Shown piece after piece: positions 8,683-16,036 of a DNA stretch of 64,000 bases. Numbering within the stretch: the stretch's first letter is position 1; each line of letters opens with the position of its first letter. Made by a program: the position numbers and the translations under genes. Below the pieces are notes generated by a model that saw only the letters and a program-made list of their open reading frames with translations, had not been told where the DNA came from and searched no databases. The stretch is from Metallumcola ferriviriculae (GTDB lineage Bacteria; Bacillota; JADQBR01), in the NCBI RefSeq assembly GCF_035573695.1, contig NZ_CP121694.1, forward strand, positions 2,642,501 to 2,706,500, read 5' to 3'.

Positions 8683-10419
8683 TTAGAGATAATCTGCTAG
8701 CAGCATCATGCGTTTCAGCATTACTGCAGACTCGGCTCTAGAGGCCAATCCTTCGGGTGCGAAGTTATCTGCTCCGCGACCCTGAACAATACCTGCAGAT
8801 ACAGCGAGTGCTGCACCGTACCGGGCCCAGCCGGCAACCTCGGCACCATCGGCAAACTCTTTCAAAGCAGCAGAAATCTCTGCTTCAGTCAAGTCTGCTT
8901 GGTAACCGCTGGCCGTCAGTGCGTTGGCAACCATGGCTGCCATTTCCTGACGGTTAATGGTTTTATTGGGCTTAAAGGTACCATCCGGGTAACCTGATGA
9001 CAAACCGGCAGCCTTAACTGCTGCTACCGCCTCAAAGTACCATTCTTCGGCGGCCACATCGGTAAATGCGGCTGCTTCGGGCTGGACGACATCGAGTCCC
9101 AAGGCACGTACCAGTAATGCGGCAAACTCAGCTCTGGTGATATTGGTATCCGGTCTAAATGTTTCATCGGGATAACCGGTGACCACATACTTACTCACCA
9201 TTAGGTCAACATCCTGCTTAGACCAGTGGTTGGCCAAATCAGCAAAATTCTTGGCGTAAGCCATAATGGCATAGCTGCTGAAGTGGTTAAGATTGGCGAT
9301 AACCAGATTATTGTCAGCATCCACCTTACCACCGACAAATACCGCTTCGCCATCTACCAACTGGTAGACATTGAGCGTCGCTTCGTCAACACCTGCCGTA
9401 TCGGCATCGTCATAAGCCAAAGCTAATCTCAACGGACGATTGAAACGACTGATACCGGAAACTTCCTCACCGTCAGCCATCACCGCAACTTCAAACTGCT
9501 GTACCCGACCCAGGAACTGCTTTCCTTCCCTGGCTTCGTCCGTCAGACCGTCAAAAGCTGCTGCAGCTTCTTCACTAGGAAGATTGCTGATGCTCAGTCT
9601 GATCTGCACATCCTTACCTGCAGCAATCTGATCTGCAACTTCAGGCACCTGAAGGGCCGCAGGGGGTATGGTAAAGTCCACACCTTGGCTGCGTACAATC
9701 AGTTCCTTACCACCGTTAGCCAAGGAGTTGACCAAACCGGTAGGAAGCTGAAGTGCCGTCGGGCCATCCTCCACTTGGGGAAGCTCTACAGCGATTGCAG
9801 TCATCTCGGGATCAGCAGCCAGCTGTTCCTCTACCTTGGTGGTACTTAACGATACGGTAACGCTGCCATCCGGATCGGTAAAGACAGTGCCGGTGTCCGT
9901 TTCCTCGGTTTCTACCGTTTCGGGTGCGGAGCTGCCTCCGCCACCGCCGCCACCGCCACCGGATTCCGGGGGTTCGTACTCTCCTTCAGGAAAATGTACG
10001 GTTTCCATCGAATTGTCATATGCGCTGCGTACGATAATATAAGGATCATATACGGAATGCCCAAAAGAATACGTAAAGGCGTATACCTGACCGTAAACTT
10101 GACTGTAAGCTTCCTGCACCACACCCTGCTGGTTGAAATAAACACCCTCTGCTATGGCTGTATCGTCGCCGTTATAAATATCGGCCCAGACGCTTTCAAA
10201 ATCTTGCGGTGAACTGATAACAAACTGGAAGGTTAAATCCACTTTGTGCGTGCTTTGGTTTTCCACAACCTCAGCCGTACTGCCATAAGCAGTAACCTGC
10301 GGGGGAGCCGGCATAGCATACGCCGAATTAATTCCGCCCCAGAAACCGGAAAAGAGGAAAGCGAAGAATAACACCAGACAAACATTGCCTGCCGTTAGTC
10401 GTAACCTACTTAAACTCAT
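8683..10419 (-). CDS. Secreted S-layer homology (SLH) domain protein
   Basis: 578 residues with an N-terminal signal peptide ending near the MPAPP segment (residues 30-40). A nine-glycine linker (around 155-165) separates a small N-terminal domain from a central region. Three SLH repeats fill the last 190 residues: FADLANHW...GYPDETFRPD, FTDVAAEEWY...GYPDGTFKPN, and a more divergent third with GRGADNFAPE. SLH triplets anchor proteins to pyruvylated secondary wall polymer. The ATG is preceded by AAAGGAGGTG. It is flanked by terminators on both sides, so it is probably transcribed alone. The central domain is not recognised. Confidence 0.88.
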   Translation of the reverse strand: MSLSRLRLTAGNVCLVLFFAFLFSGFWGGINSAYAMPAPPQVTAYGSTAEVVENQSTHKVDLTFQFVISSPQDFESVWADIYNGDDTAIAEGVYFNQQGVVQEAYSQVYGQVYAFTYSFGHSVYDPYIIVRSAYDNSMETVHFPEGEYEPPESGGGGGGGGGSSAPETVETEETDTGTVFTDPDGSVTVSLSTTKVEEQLAADPEMTAIAVELPQVEDGPTALQLPTGLVNSLANGGKELIVRSQGVDFTIPPAALQVPEVADQIAAGKDVQIRLSISNLPSEEAAAAFDGLTDEAREGKQFLGRVQQFEVAVMADGEEVSGISRFNRPLRLALAYDDADTAGVDEATLNVYQLVDGEAVFVGGKVDADNNLVIANLNHFSSYAIMAYAKNFADLANHWSKQDVDLMVSKYVVTGYPDETFRPDTNITRAEFAALLVRALGLDVVQPEAAAFTDVAAEEWYFEAVAAVKAAGLSSGYPDGTFKPNKTINRQEMAAMVANALTASGYQADLTEAEISAALKEFADGAEVAGWARYGAALAVSAGIVQGRGADNFAPEGLASRAESAVMLKRMMLLADYL

Positions 10420-10451
10420 CTCTTTTCACCTCCTTTCCATAGTATACAGTG

Positions 10452-10483
10452 TCTATTCTACCATAAAAGGAAAAAATTGGACA
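10452..10483 (-). promoter_or_regulatory. Possible extended -10 promoter for the SLH gene
   Basis: On the minus strand TGGTAGAAT (TG-N-TAGAAT, an extended -10) lies about 35 bases upstream of the start. A weak -35 (TGTCCA) is 17 bases further up. The spacing is right but the -35 matches only half of the consensus. Confidence 0.35.
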
Positions 10484-10596
10484 GAATTTTTCCCTTTTTT
10501 TACTATGGCAGCGAAATAAATATATTAGTTAAAGTATGATAAGGGTTTACTAATGATATATAGGAAGTTTTTCAGCAAGGAAATCGGGGTTGGGCA

Positions 10597-10632
10597 AAAT
10601 AAAAAACCCCAGGCTCTTATCAGCCTAAGGTC
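10597..10632 (-). terminator. Rho-independent terminator after the ComK-like gene
   Basis: On the minus strand ACCTTAGGCT pairs with AGCCTGGGGT (two G-U pairs) around GATAAG, followed by TTTTTT. It lies 17 bases after the stop at 10649 and ends the small-protein cluster. Confidence 0.8.
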
Positions 10633-10648
10633 AGTTTTGTCGAATGTT

Positions 10649-11200
10649 TTAGTTGTTGTTTTTCATAAAAGGACAATTAAAATTATGGCAGTCGCTGCCG
10701 CTGTCCCGGGTGGGCAGTTGGTATAGCTGCTTGTAATGCTGCAGTACGATTTCTGCCTGATGGGTACGCTCATCTAAGGTCCTGGCGGTATGAAATGTTT
10801 TTAGGGTTTGGCCGTTTTCTAAAGCAATACTGCTTTTAAAGTCCTCTTCATTAATCGGTTCAAAGCCGGCAACAAAGCGATAGGCCACGTAGCCGATGGT
10901 GCCGTCGCCGGGCAGCATCTGATTGCGCACCTTTACCGGTATCAGCACTAACCGGGAGATGATGGGCAAGGGCACTAATTTACCCTTTTTGAGTATCTGC
11001 TTCTGGATTTGCTTTAATGTAGTCAGATCCAAAGCAAAGACTTTGGCCAGGGCTTTCAGCAGACTTTCTACTTTCACCGGCTGCTGCATCTTGGCGCCGC
11101 CGCTCAGCCACAGTTCGCTGCAGTTGCCTATGTCCGGCAGATAGGTCGGTATCATGCAGACAATTTCCTGCCACCTGCCGGCAAGATCAAAGGTTTCCAA
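10649..11200 (-). CDS. Uncharacterised protein, possibly ComK-like
   Basis: 183 residues. There is no signal peptide or membrane helix. The middle part (KLVPLPIISRLVLIPVKVR, then GTIGYVAYRFV and LENGQTLKTFHTA) has the layout of the central region of the competence regulator ComK: a P-rich strand, a 'FPT/IPV' strand, a G-W/Y-V strand and then an 'S/ENG-T' strand. The similarity is by pattern only. The C-terminus ends in a Cys/His group, SDCHNFNCPF, which ComK lacks. The start codon is a TTG with a weak ribosome binding site. It is downstream of the small CCCC protein and DUF2922/DUF1659 genes. Function should be treated as unknown. Confidence 0.55.
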   Translation of the reverse strand: METFDLAGRWQEIVCMIPTYLPDIGNCSELWLSGGAKMQQPVKVESLLKALAKVFALDLTTLKQIQKQILKKGKLVPLPIISRLVLIPVKVRNQMLPGDGTIGYVAYRFVAGFEPINEEDFKSSIALENGQTLKTFHTARTLDERTHQAEIVLQHYKQLYQLPTRDSGSDCHNFNCPFMKNNN

Positions 11201-11306
11201 ATCACTTCACTCGCTTTCATTGTTTAGGAATAATTCCACATGCTATATTGTATTGGGACAAATGTTTGGATGTTCAGGAAAGTTTGTCAGCTGTTGGAAA
11301 CTTCTC

Positions 11307-11528
11307 TTACTGCTCAAAAACCCATTCTTTTTCCACCACTTCTTTACCTACGTTAAGTACCTCGGCCAGGGTGTCCGCACAACCGCTGCAAAGCTCTAAG
11401 TCCCCTACCAGGCGTCCTTCTTCATCCAGAAAGTTTATTTTCCTGGTCAGCATCATGGTACGGTCGCAGCAGCAGCACTTTTTCTTTCTCGGGTCCAAAA
11501 AGGCCATAAATTGTATCTGGGGCATCAT
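11307..11528 (-). CDS. Small putative zinc-binding protein
   Basis: 73 residues. A KKKCCCCDRT motif near 16-24 and a CSGC pair near 48-51 would form a four-cysteine metal site, as in small zinc-ribbon or treble-clef proteins. No family name is recognised. AAAGGAG precedes the ATGATG start. It lies 63 bases after the stop of the DUF2922 gene, with a terminator between them, and about 106 bases upstream of the 183-residue protein. Confidence 0.65.
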   Translation of the reverse strand: MMPQIQFMAFLDPRKKKCCCCDRTMMLTRKINFLDEEGRLVGDLELCSGCADTLAEVLNVGKEVVEKEWVFEQ

Positions 11529-11551
11529 TATTACTCCTTTCCGGGGGTAAG

Positions 11552-11585
11552 TAATAAATAAGGGAGCGGATACTGCCCGCTCCCT
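11552..11585 (-). terminator. Rho-independent terminator after the DUF2922 gene
   Basis: On the minus strand AGGGAGCGG pairs perfectly with CCGCTCCCT around a 7-base loop, followed by TTATTTATT. It begins 7 bases after the DUF2922 stop codon. Confidence 0.75.
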
Positions 11586-11591
11586 CGGTTG

Positions 11592-11813
11592 CTAAATTAC
11601 CTGAAGTTCGGAAACATCACGCGTAACAATGCGTGCTCCCAGGATGCCGGTATAGCTTGAACCGTCTACATGGAAGACATTTTTACCAATAATGTCGTTC
11701 ATGGCCGTTTGCACCTCGGCGGCGGTAAGGGTATCTTTAGGATTTGGGATGCGGATGGTACTGCGGCGGCCAGTGCTGGTTTGGAAGATTAATTCCAGGT
11801 TTTTGGTAATCAA
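11592..11813 (-). CDS. DUF2922 family protein
   Basis: About 73 residues beginning LITKNLELIFQTSTGR and continuing with IPNPKDTLTAAEVQTAMNDI and a final GARIVTRDVSELQ. This is the usual length and pattern of DUF2922, small proteins of unknown function found in Firmicutes next to DUF1659 proteins, as here. I choose the TTG at 11813 because a GGGGGG-type site sits 6-7 bases upstream; an in-frame extension to 11846 has no ribosome binding site. Confidence 0.85.
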   Translation of the reverse strand: MITKNLELIFQTSTGRRSTIRIPNPKDTLTAAEVQTAMNDIIGKNVFHVDGSSYTGILGARIVTRDVSELQVI

Positions 11814-11907
11814 GGTATTCCCCCCCTTCTCATTTGTCGGGGCCATGGTTCGGGCGAAATTGCTGACTGTTTACGGAAGCCCTGCCCGGCCCCGGGTAGT
11901 AAAAGTG

Positions 11908-12135
11908 CTAGATGGTCATTACCAGGTCGTTTTCGTTGACGCGCTGCACCGCGGCCAGGGTGTCGTTTTGCAAACCGGCGATAATCACGGCCACATCATA
12001 AACATCCTGGTCCAACGCTACCGGTCGCACCCGCCTAAATGTTCTGTTATCAAACTGCGGATTGCCCGCTGCGTCGGTGCCGGTCTGCAACATTAAAAGC
12101 AGACTGGACTCGGCAATAGTACTTGTTACTGCCAT
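11908..12135 (-). CDS. DUF1659 family protein
   Basis: 75 residues beginning MAVTSTIAESSLLLMLQTG and ending VQRVNENDLVMTI. DUF1659 and DUF2922 proteins are commonly paired in Firmicutes and both are of unknown function. GGGAGG precedes the ATG at 12135 at normal spacing. The pair is transcribed on the minus strand with 94 bases between them. Confidence 0.85.
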   Translation of the reverse strand: MAVTSTIAESSLLLMLQTGTDAAGNPQFDNRTFRRVRPVALDQDVYDVAVIIAGLQNDTLAAVQRVNENDLVMTI

Positions 12136-12189
12136 GGAAAACACCTCCCTTCTTTGTCCGATGCTCTTATTTTACGGCAGAAAAAAGGG

Positions 12190-12218
12190 ATAGAAAAAAG
12201 CCGCTTTGAACGGCGGCT
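12190..12218 (-). terminator. Probable terminator downstream of the toxin-antitoxin pair
   Basis: On the minus strand AGCCGC pairs with GCGGCT across an 8-base loop, followed by TTTTTTC. It is about 185 bases after the toxin stop and about 55 bases upstream of the DUF1659 start, so it insulates the two units. The 180 bases between the toxin gene and this hairpin hold nothing I recognise. Confidence 0.65.
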
Positions 12219-12401
12219 GCGCCGATAGCGGCTGTATTAACTGTAAAGTTGTTTCAAAATTACTCCTTTTTGGCAGTGGATTGTCCAAAATGGTGAATAC
12301 CCGTGTGGAAAGCTAAAAATTTTGGTTGTCTGCTGTGTTTAAAAAACCCCGGGCTTTCATTTACCCAGGAAGCTTTTTCATATGATAGAGCTTTAGCGTA
12401 T

Positions 12402-12740
12402 TTACAAACCCATCAGAATCCGCAACCGCTCTTGGACCAACTCCAGAGTATGTTGGGATACCTTCCCCAACCGGCCTGTAAGTCTTTCGGTGGAAATGGA
12501 ACGGATATCCTCACACTTGATGAAGCTTATCTCTCTCAAGCCTGATTCTGTCAGCCCGATTTCCACGTGAAAAGGAATACCTTTTCGCCTGGTAGTAATA
12601 GGCATAACCACAGCCAGCCCTGCTGGACCATGGTTAAATAAATCTACTGATACAATCAAGCAGGGTCGTTTCCCCGCCTGTTCATGACCGCGGGCCGGGT
12701 TGAGGTCCGCCACCCAAATTTCCCCTTGAGACGGCTTCAC
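12402..12740 (-). CDS. MazF/PemK-family endoribonuclease toxin
   Basis: 112 residues. It opens with GEIWVADLNPARGHEQAGKRPCLIVS, the conserved PemK-like start (G-I--V-L-P--G-E---RP-LI-S). PITTRRKGIPFHVEI and ISFIKCEDIRSIS correspond to the strands that form the RNA-binding face and the conserved Q/KCxxIRxIS segment. MazF proteins cleave mRNA at short motifs when free of antitoxin. The start overlaps the antitoxin stop by four bases (ATGA), the classical translational coupling. Confidence 0.88.
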   Translation of the reverse strand: MKPSQGEIWVADLNPARGHEQAGKRPCLIVSVDLFNHGPAGLAVVMPITTRRKGIPFHVEIGLTESGLREISFIKCEDIRSISTERLTGRLGKVSQHTLELVQERLRILMGL

Positions 12741-12988
12741 TTTTCATCCTCCAATCCATCTTTAAGGGCACTATCCCATGTTTCTCTTTCCATTACCTCA
12801 TCCTGCCAGGCCTGAGAATCGTTCTTTAAGGCCGCATAGGCTTTATTCGCCTCTTCAAGAAACTGTTTTCTACGGTATTCTTCAATTGCTTTATCAAGTA
12901 TTTCCTGTATTGGCTCACCGGCTCGGCCGGCAAGCTGCCGCAAGGTTTCCAGAGCGGCCCGGCTAATCCTGACAGTGGTGGTGCCCAT
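12737..12988 (-). CDS. Ribbon-helix-helix antitoxin partner of MazF
   Basis: 83 residues. The N-terminus TTTVRISRAALETLRQLA is a ribbon-helix-helix DNA-binding start. The acidic C-terminal half (DSQAWQDEVMERETWDSALKDGLEDE) fits a toxin-binding tail. Gene order (antitoxin first), the four-base overlap and the sizes fit a MazEF-type module. GGGGGT lies a few bases before the ATG. It probably represses its own promoter through the palindrome at 13019-13044. Confidence 0.82.
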   Translation of the reverse strand: MGTTTVRISRAALETLRQLAGRAGEPIQEILDKAIEEYRRKQFLEEANKAYAALKNDSQAWQDEVMERETWDSALKDGLEDEK

Positions 12989-13018
12989 AAGACATACCCC
13001 CTTTGTAACCTGCTTTAT

Positions 13019-13044
13019 CTACAATATAGTATACAATAGTGTAG
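13019..13044. promoter_or_regulatory. Imperfect 26-bp palindrome upstream of the antitoxin gene, likely autoregulatory operator
   Basis: CTACAATATAGTA is followed directly by TACAATAGTGTAG; the second half read backwards matches the first at 11 of 13 positions. It lies 31 bases upstream of the antitoxin start, over the likely promoter region. Ribbon-helix-helix antitoxins bind such sites as dimers of dimers. The binding role is inferred. Confidence 0.5.
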
Positions 13045-13211
13045 CGTTTGATGCAATATAGATCATAAAAGTTGGTTCTTATTCCTTTCAGGATACCCGG
13101 AGTTAATAAAAAAAACCTTGGCTAAGAGAAGGACTATTTTGCCAAACGGCCAAATAATAAAACCATAAGTGGTAACAATTAGTAAAGAGTATTTTTTTAA
13201 GGAGGAATTTG

Positions 13212-14600
13212 ATGCGAAAAATAAATAATGAGGTGTTCAGGCAGTACGATATCCGCGGCATTGTGGGTGACGAACTGACTGATGAATTTGTCGGGCTTTT
13301 GGGTAAGGCAATCGGGACGTATATATTAAGGAAGGGATTCGATCAGGCGGTGGTGGGCCGGGATAACCGGGAGAGCTCGCCGGCTATTCGGCAGCAGCTG
13401 GTGGCTGGGTTGGTGTCTACTGGCTGCAATGTGGTGGATATTGGCGAGGTGATTACTCCGATCTTTTATTACGCCCGGGTGCTTTATGATATGCCGGGCG
13501 GTGCGATGATTACCGGCAGCCATAACCCTTCTAATTACAACGGCTTTAAGATTTCGGGCGATAAGGGGCCGGGCACAATCTATGGTGACGAAATCCAGAA
13601 GCTGCGGCAGTTGATTGAAGCGGATGACTTTGAAAGCGGCTCGGGCACGGTAGTGGAGAAGAATCCGGTGAAAGATTATCTTGATATGCTGGCTGAAAAG
13701 ATTAAGCTCGGGCCTCAGCAGCTGAAAGTAGTGGTGGACTGCGGCAACGGCACGGCCTCGGACTTTGCGCCGGAATTCCTGCGGCGGCTGGGCTGTGAGG
13801 TGGAATGTCTCTACTGTGAGTCTGACCCCACCTTCCCCAATCATCATCCAGACCCGGTAAAAACAGCGAATCTGCAGGATTTAATTAAGAAGGTGGCAGA
13901 GGTGGGCGCTGATGTGGGTGTATCCTTTGACGGTGATGCGGACCGCATCGGCGCGGTGGATGAAAAGGGTACTATCATCTGGGGCGACACGCTGATGATC
14001 CTCTACTGGCGGGAAATTATGAAAAAACACCCCGGTGCTGATGCCATCATCGAGGTTAAATGCTCTCAAGCCCTGGTGGATGAAGTGGAAAAACTAGGCG
14101 GCAGGCCGGTGTTTTATAAGACGGGCCACTCTCTCATTAAGGCCAAGATGAAGGAGTTAAAGGCAGTCTTTACCGGAGAAATGAGCGGGCATATGTTTTT
14201 TGCCGATGAGTTTTACGGCTTTGACGATGCGCTTTACGCTACAGGCAGGCTGCTGAGGATATTGAGTAATGATAAGCGCAGCCTATCTGAAATGCTGGCC
14301 GATGTGGCAGAATATCACGCCACCCCGGAGACCCGCATTGACTGCCCGGACAGCCGCAAGTTCGATATAGTGGAACAAGTAGCGGCGGACTTTAAGCAGG
14401 ATTATAAAGTAATCGATATCGACGGCGCGCGGGTACTCTTCCCCGGCGGCTGGGGCCTAATCAGATGCTCCAATACCCAGCCGGTAATTGTCGCTCGCTG
14501 CGAGGGCAAAACCCCGGCAGACTTAGAGTTTATCAGCGGCGTTGTGAAAGAAAAGCTGATGCAATTTGCCGAGATTGGCGATTTCCAGTGGGGGGACTAG
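13212..14600 (+). CDS. Phosphomannomutase/phosphoglucomutase
   Basis: 462 residues of the alpha-D-phosphohexomutase family. Visible motifs, in order: FRQYDIRGIVG near the start, the phosphoserine loop TGSHNPSNYNGFK, the metal loop DGDADRIG, the sugar-binding GEMSGHMFF and the phosphate-binding RCSNTQPVIVAR near the end. It interconverts 1- and 6-phosphates of glucose or mannose, feeding nucleotide-sugar synthesis for the exopolysaccharide cluster. AAGGAGG lies 7 bases before the ATG. It is the only long + strand gene in the first 37 kb and is probably a single-gene unit ending at the hairpin at 14611. Confidence 0.93.
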   Translation: MRKINNEVFRQYDIRGIVGDELTDEFVGLLGKAIGTYILRKGFDQAVVGRDNRESSPAIRQQLVAGLVSTGCNVVDIGEVITPIFYYARVLYDMPGGAMITGSHNPSNYNGFKISGDKGPGTIYGDEIQKLRQLIEADDFESGSGTVVEKNPVKDYLDMLAEKIKLGPQQLKVVVDCGNGTASDFAPEFLRRLGCEVECLYCESDPTFPNHHPDPVKTANLQDLIKKVAEVGADVGVSFDGDADRIGAVDEKGTIIWGDTLMILYWREIMKKHPGADAIIEVKCSQALVDEVEKLGGRPVFYKTGHSLIKAKMKELKAVFTGEMSGHMFFADEFYGFDDALYATGRLLRILSNDKRSLSEMLADVAEYHATPETRIDCPDSRKFDIVEQVAADFKQDYKVIDIDGARVLFPGGWGLIRCSNTQPVIVARCEGKTPADLEFISGVVKEKLMQFAEIGDFQWGD

Positions 14601-14610
14601 GGTAAAAAAT

Positions 14611-14678
14611 AAGTGTCACTTATTTGTCACTTATTGGTGTCAGGCACCAATAAGTGACAGCAAATAAGTGACACTTTT
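14611..14678. repeat. GTGTCAC-family nested palindrome, locus 1 (bidirectional terminator-like)
   Basis: A 16-base arm (AAGTGTCACTTATTTG) pairs perfectly with CAAATAAGTGACACTT. Inside it TCACTTATTGGTG pairs with CACCAATAAGTGA around TCAGG. AAAAAA precedes it and TTTT follows. It lies 10 bases after the phosphohexomutase stop and 18 bases from the stop of the convergent coiled-coil gene, so it can serve as a terminator for both. Confidence 0.85.
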
Positions 14679-14696
14679 ATCGCTATATTACTAGTT

Positions 14697-15227
14697 CTAT
14701 ATTACTAGTTTCTTTAGCAACTTCACGTCGTCTTCAAGTTTTTCAAGACGTTCGTTGGTTTCAGTTTTAAATTCAATCAAACCGGCTGTTTCTTGGAAAA
14801 TTGCATCTGTTTTTCGATTAAGTTCTTTGAAGTTAGTTTCTAATTTATTGACAGTGGTCTTTAGTTCAACCACGTCTGCCTTTAGCTCACTCACGTCGGT
14901 CTTCAGTTCAACTACGTCTGCCTTTAGCTCACTCACGTCGGTCTTCAGTTCAACTACGTCTGCCTTTAGCTCACTCACGTCGGTTTTCAGTTCAACTACG
15001 TCTGCCTTTAGCTCACTCACGTCGGTTTTCAGTTCAACTACGTCTGCCTTTAGCTCACTCACGTCGGTTTTCAGTTCAACTACGTCTGCCTTTAGCTCAC
15101 TCACGTCGGTCTTTAGCTCGTTGGTGACGCTTTTTAATTCAACTTGACCTTGTTTGAGCGACCCAAAATCTTGACGCAAGTCTTTTAGCTCAGCTAATAT
15201 TTGGCTTAGCACAGTATTATCACTCAC
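14697..15227 (-). CDS. Coiled-coil protein with six 14-residue repeats
   Basis: About 176 residues with no signal peptide or membrane helix. The N-terminal 30 residues (SDNTVLSQILAELKDL) lead into an uninterrupted heptad pattern, then six near-perfect copies of ELKTDVSELKADVV, then a more varied heptad tail ending LEDDVKLLKKLVI. A long parallel coiled coil is expected. I choose the GTG at 15227, preceded by AAGGAGG; the frame extends to 15254 without a better site. No function is recognised. The DNA repeats are nearly identical, so the number of units may change by slippage or recombination. Confidence 0.75.
   Translation of the reverse strand: MSDNTVLSQILAELKDLRQDFGSLKQGQVELKSVTNELKTDVSELKADVVELKTDVSELKADVVELKTDVSELKADVVELKTDVSELKADVVELKTDVSELKADVVELKTDVSELKADVVELKTTVNKLETNFKELNRKTDAIFQETAGLIEFKTETNERLEKLEDDVKLLKKLVI
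14863..15114. repeat. 42-bp tandem repeat, six units
   Basis: Units start at 14863, 14905, 14947, 14989, 15031 and 15073, each 42 bp and differing by only one or two bases (C/T changes in GTCGGTYTTYAG). They lie wholly in the coiled-coil gene and encode 14 residues (two heptads) per unit, keeping the frame when units are gained or lost. Confidence 0.92.
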
Positions 15228-15323
15228 CTTTGTGGACCTCCTTAATCGTACCATAATTTTACACTAGATTAGGCAAGTTAACAACTAATTTGCACCTAGA
15301 AAAGGGGCCCACAAAACTAACAT

Positions 15324-15461
15324 GCCCATAAAAAATCACCTCGCCTTATATTCATTTCCTATTACTTCTGCGTCGAGATGACATTTCCTGCCAGCTATGC
15401 GAACTTTTGTTCGGTTTTTTTGGAAAAGTAAATAAGTGACACCTTTGGTGCCTGACACCAT
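15324..15461. mobile_element. Solo copy of the RAYT gene leader (internally deleted element)
   Basis: This stretch matches the sequence just upstream of the RAYT gene (41187-41222 continued at 42950-43058, across the IS). Shared blocks include AAAAAATCACCTCGC, GACATTTCCTGCCA and TATGCGAACTTTTGTTCGG. On the minus strand GAGGTGATTTTTT is followed by ATGGGC, i.e. the RAYT ribosome site and its first two codons, after which similarity stops. It runs into repeat locus 2. The whole coding body of the transposase is absent. Confidence 0.8.
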
Positions 15462-15507
15462 AACAAAAGAGTGTCACTTATTGGTGCCTGACACCAATAA
15501 GTGACAC
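15431..15507. repeat. GTGTCAC-family palindromes, locus 2
   Basis: AATAAGTGACACC, GGTGCCTGACACC, then GTGTCACTTATTGGTG-CCTGA-CACCAATAAGTGACAC as a complete hairpin. It ends 4 bases from the stop codon of the gamma subunit gene (15512) and could terminate the kor operon. Confidence 0.85.
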
Positions 15508-15511
15508 ATTG

Positions 15512-16036
15512 TTACTCTTCTACACCTAGGCCTACACGGAAAGTATGAACATTTAAAGAATGCAGCTTTTCCGGCAGCTCGTGCCTGATGCTTTCTTCGA
15601 TGGTTTCTTGCTTTAAGAAAGGCATATGCTTAATTATAAACCCAAGTGACAGTATATTCATGACTTGTTCTTTACCCAAATCCAAAGCCTGATTTCTTAA
15701 GGAATATCCCACTTGCTTATCTCTATGTTGGACGTTCACCAAGTCTTTATCATAAATTATCAGGCAATCTTCAGGTACCTGGTCCCAATACTTGTCGTAG
15801 GCTTGTTGACTGAGTGTCAGTACAATATCCGGACTGTCGCAGTATGGATAGTAAATAGGATCGTCGGCAATAATAACCTCTGTTTGGGAGTGTCCTCCCC
15901 TGCTCTGGGTACCATAACTTTTGCTTTGAACGACATTTTTTCCTTCTATCATGGCTGCATGAGCTAAAATATGCCCGCCTAATATCAAACCTTGGCCGCC
16001 AATTCCCGCGAGTATCACTTGATTGGCCTTACCCAT
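15512..16036 (-). CDS. korC: 2-oxoacid:ferredoxin oxidoreductase, gamma subunit
   Basis: About 174 residues beginning MGKANQVILAGIGGQGLILGG, the conserved gamma-domain start, followed by KSYGTQSRGGHSQTEVIIAD. The gamma subunit (2-oxoacid oxidoreductase gamma fold) binds CoA or shapes the CoA site of the complex. The ATG at 16036 has GAGGTGG before it and overlaps the end of the beta gene by 8 bases. It is last in the order ferredoxin-alpha-beta-gamma, typical of 2-oxoglutarate:ferredoxin oxidoreductases (KorDABC). Confidence 0.88.
   Translation of the reverse strand: MGKANQVILAGIGGQGLILGGHILAHAAMIEGKNVVQSKSYGTQSRGGHSQTEVIIADDPIYYPYCDSPDIVLTLSQQAYDKYWDQVPEDCLIIYDKDLVNVQHRDKQVGYSLRNQALDLGKEQVMNILSLGFIIKHMPFLKQETIEESIRHELPEKLHSLNVHTFRVGLGVEE

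Noticed and set aside
9836-10042. Proline-rich open frame on the + strand
   Set aside because: It is the complement of the glycine linker of the SLH protein and has no independent support.
14863-15114. Regular 42-bp repeats that could suggest a CRISPR array
   Set aside because: The units abut with no unique spacers, stay in one open frame and encode a heptad coiled coil; no cas genes are near.
14755-15147. Open frame on the + strand opposite the coiled-coil gene (SSLTSVFSSTTSAF repeats)
   Set aside because: It is the antisense image of the repeat-coding gene, lacks a ribosome site and has no family resemblance.
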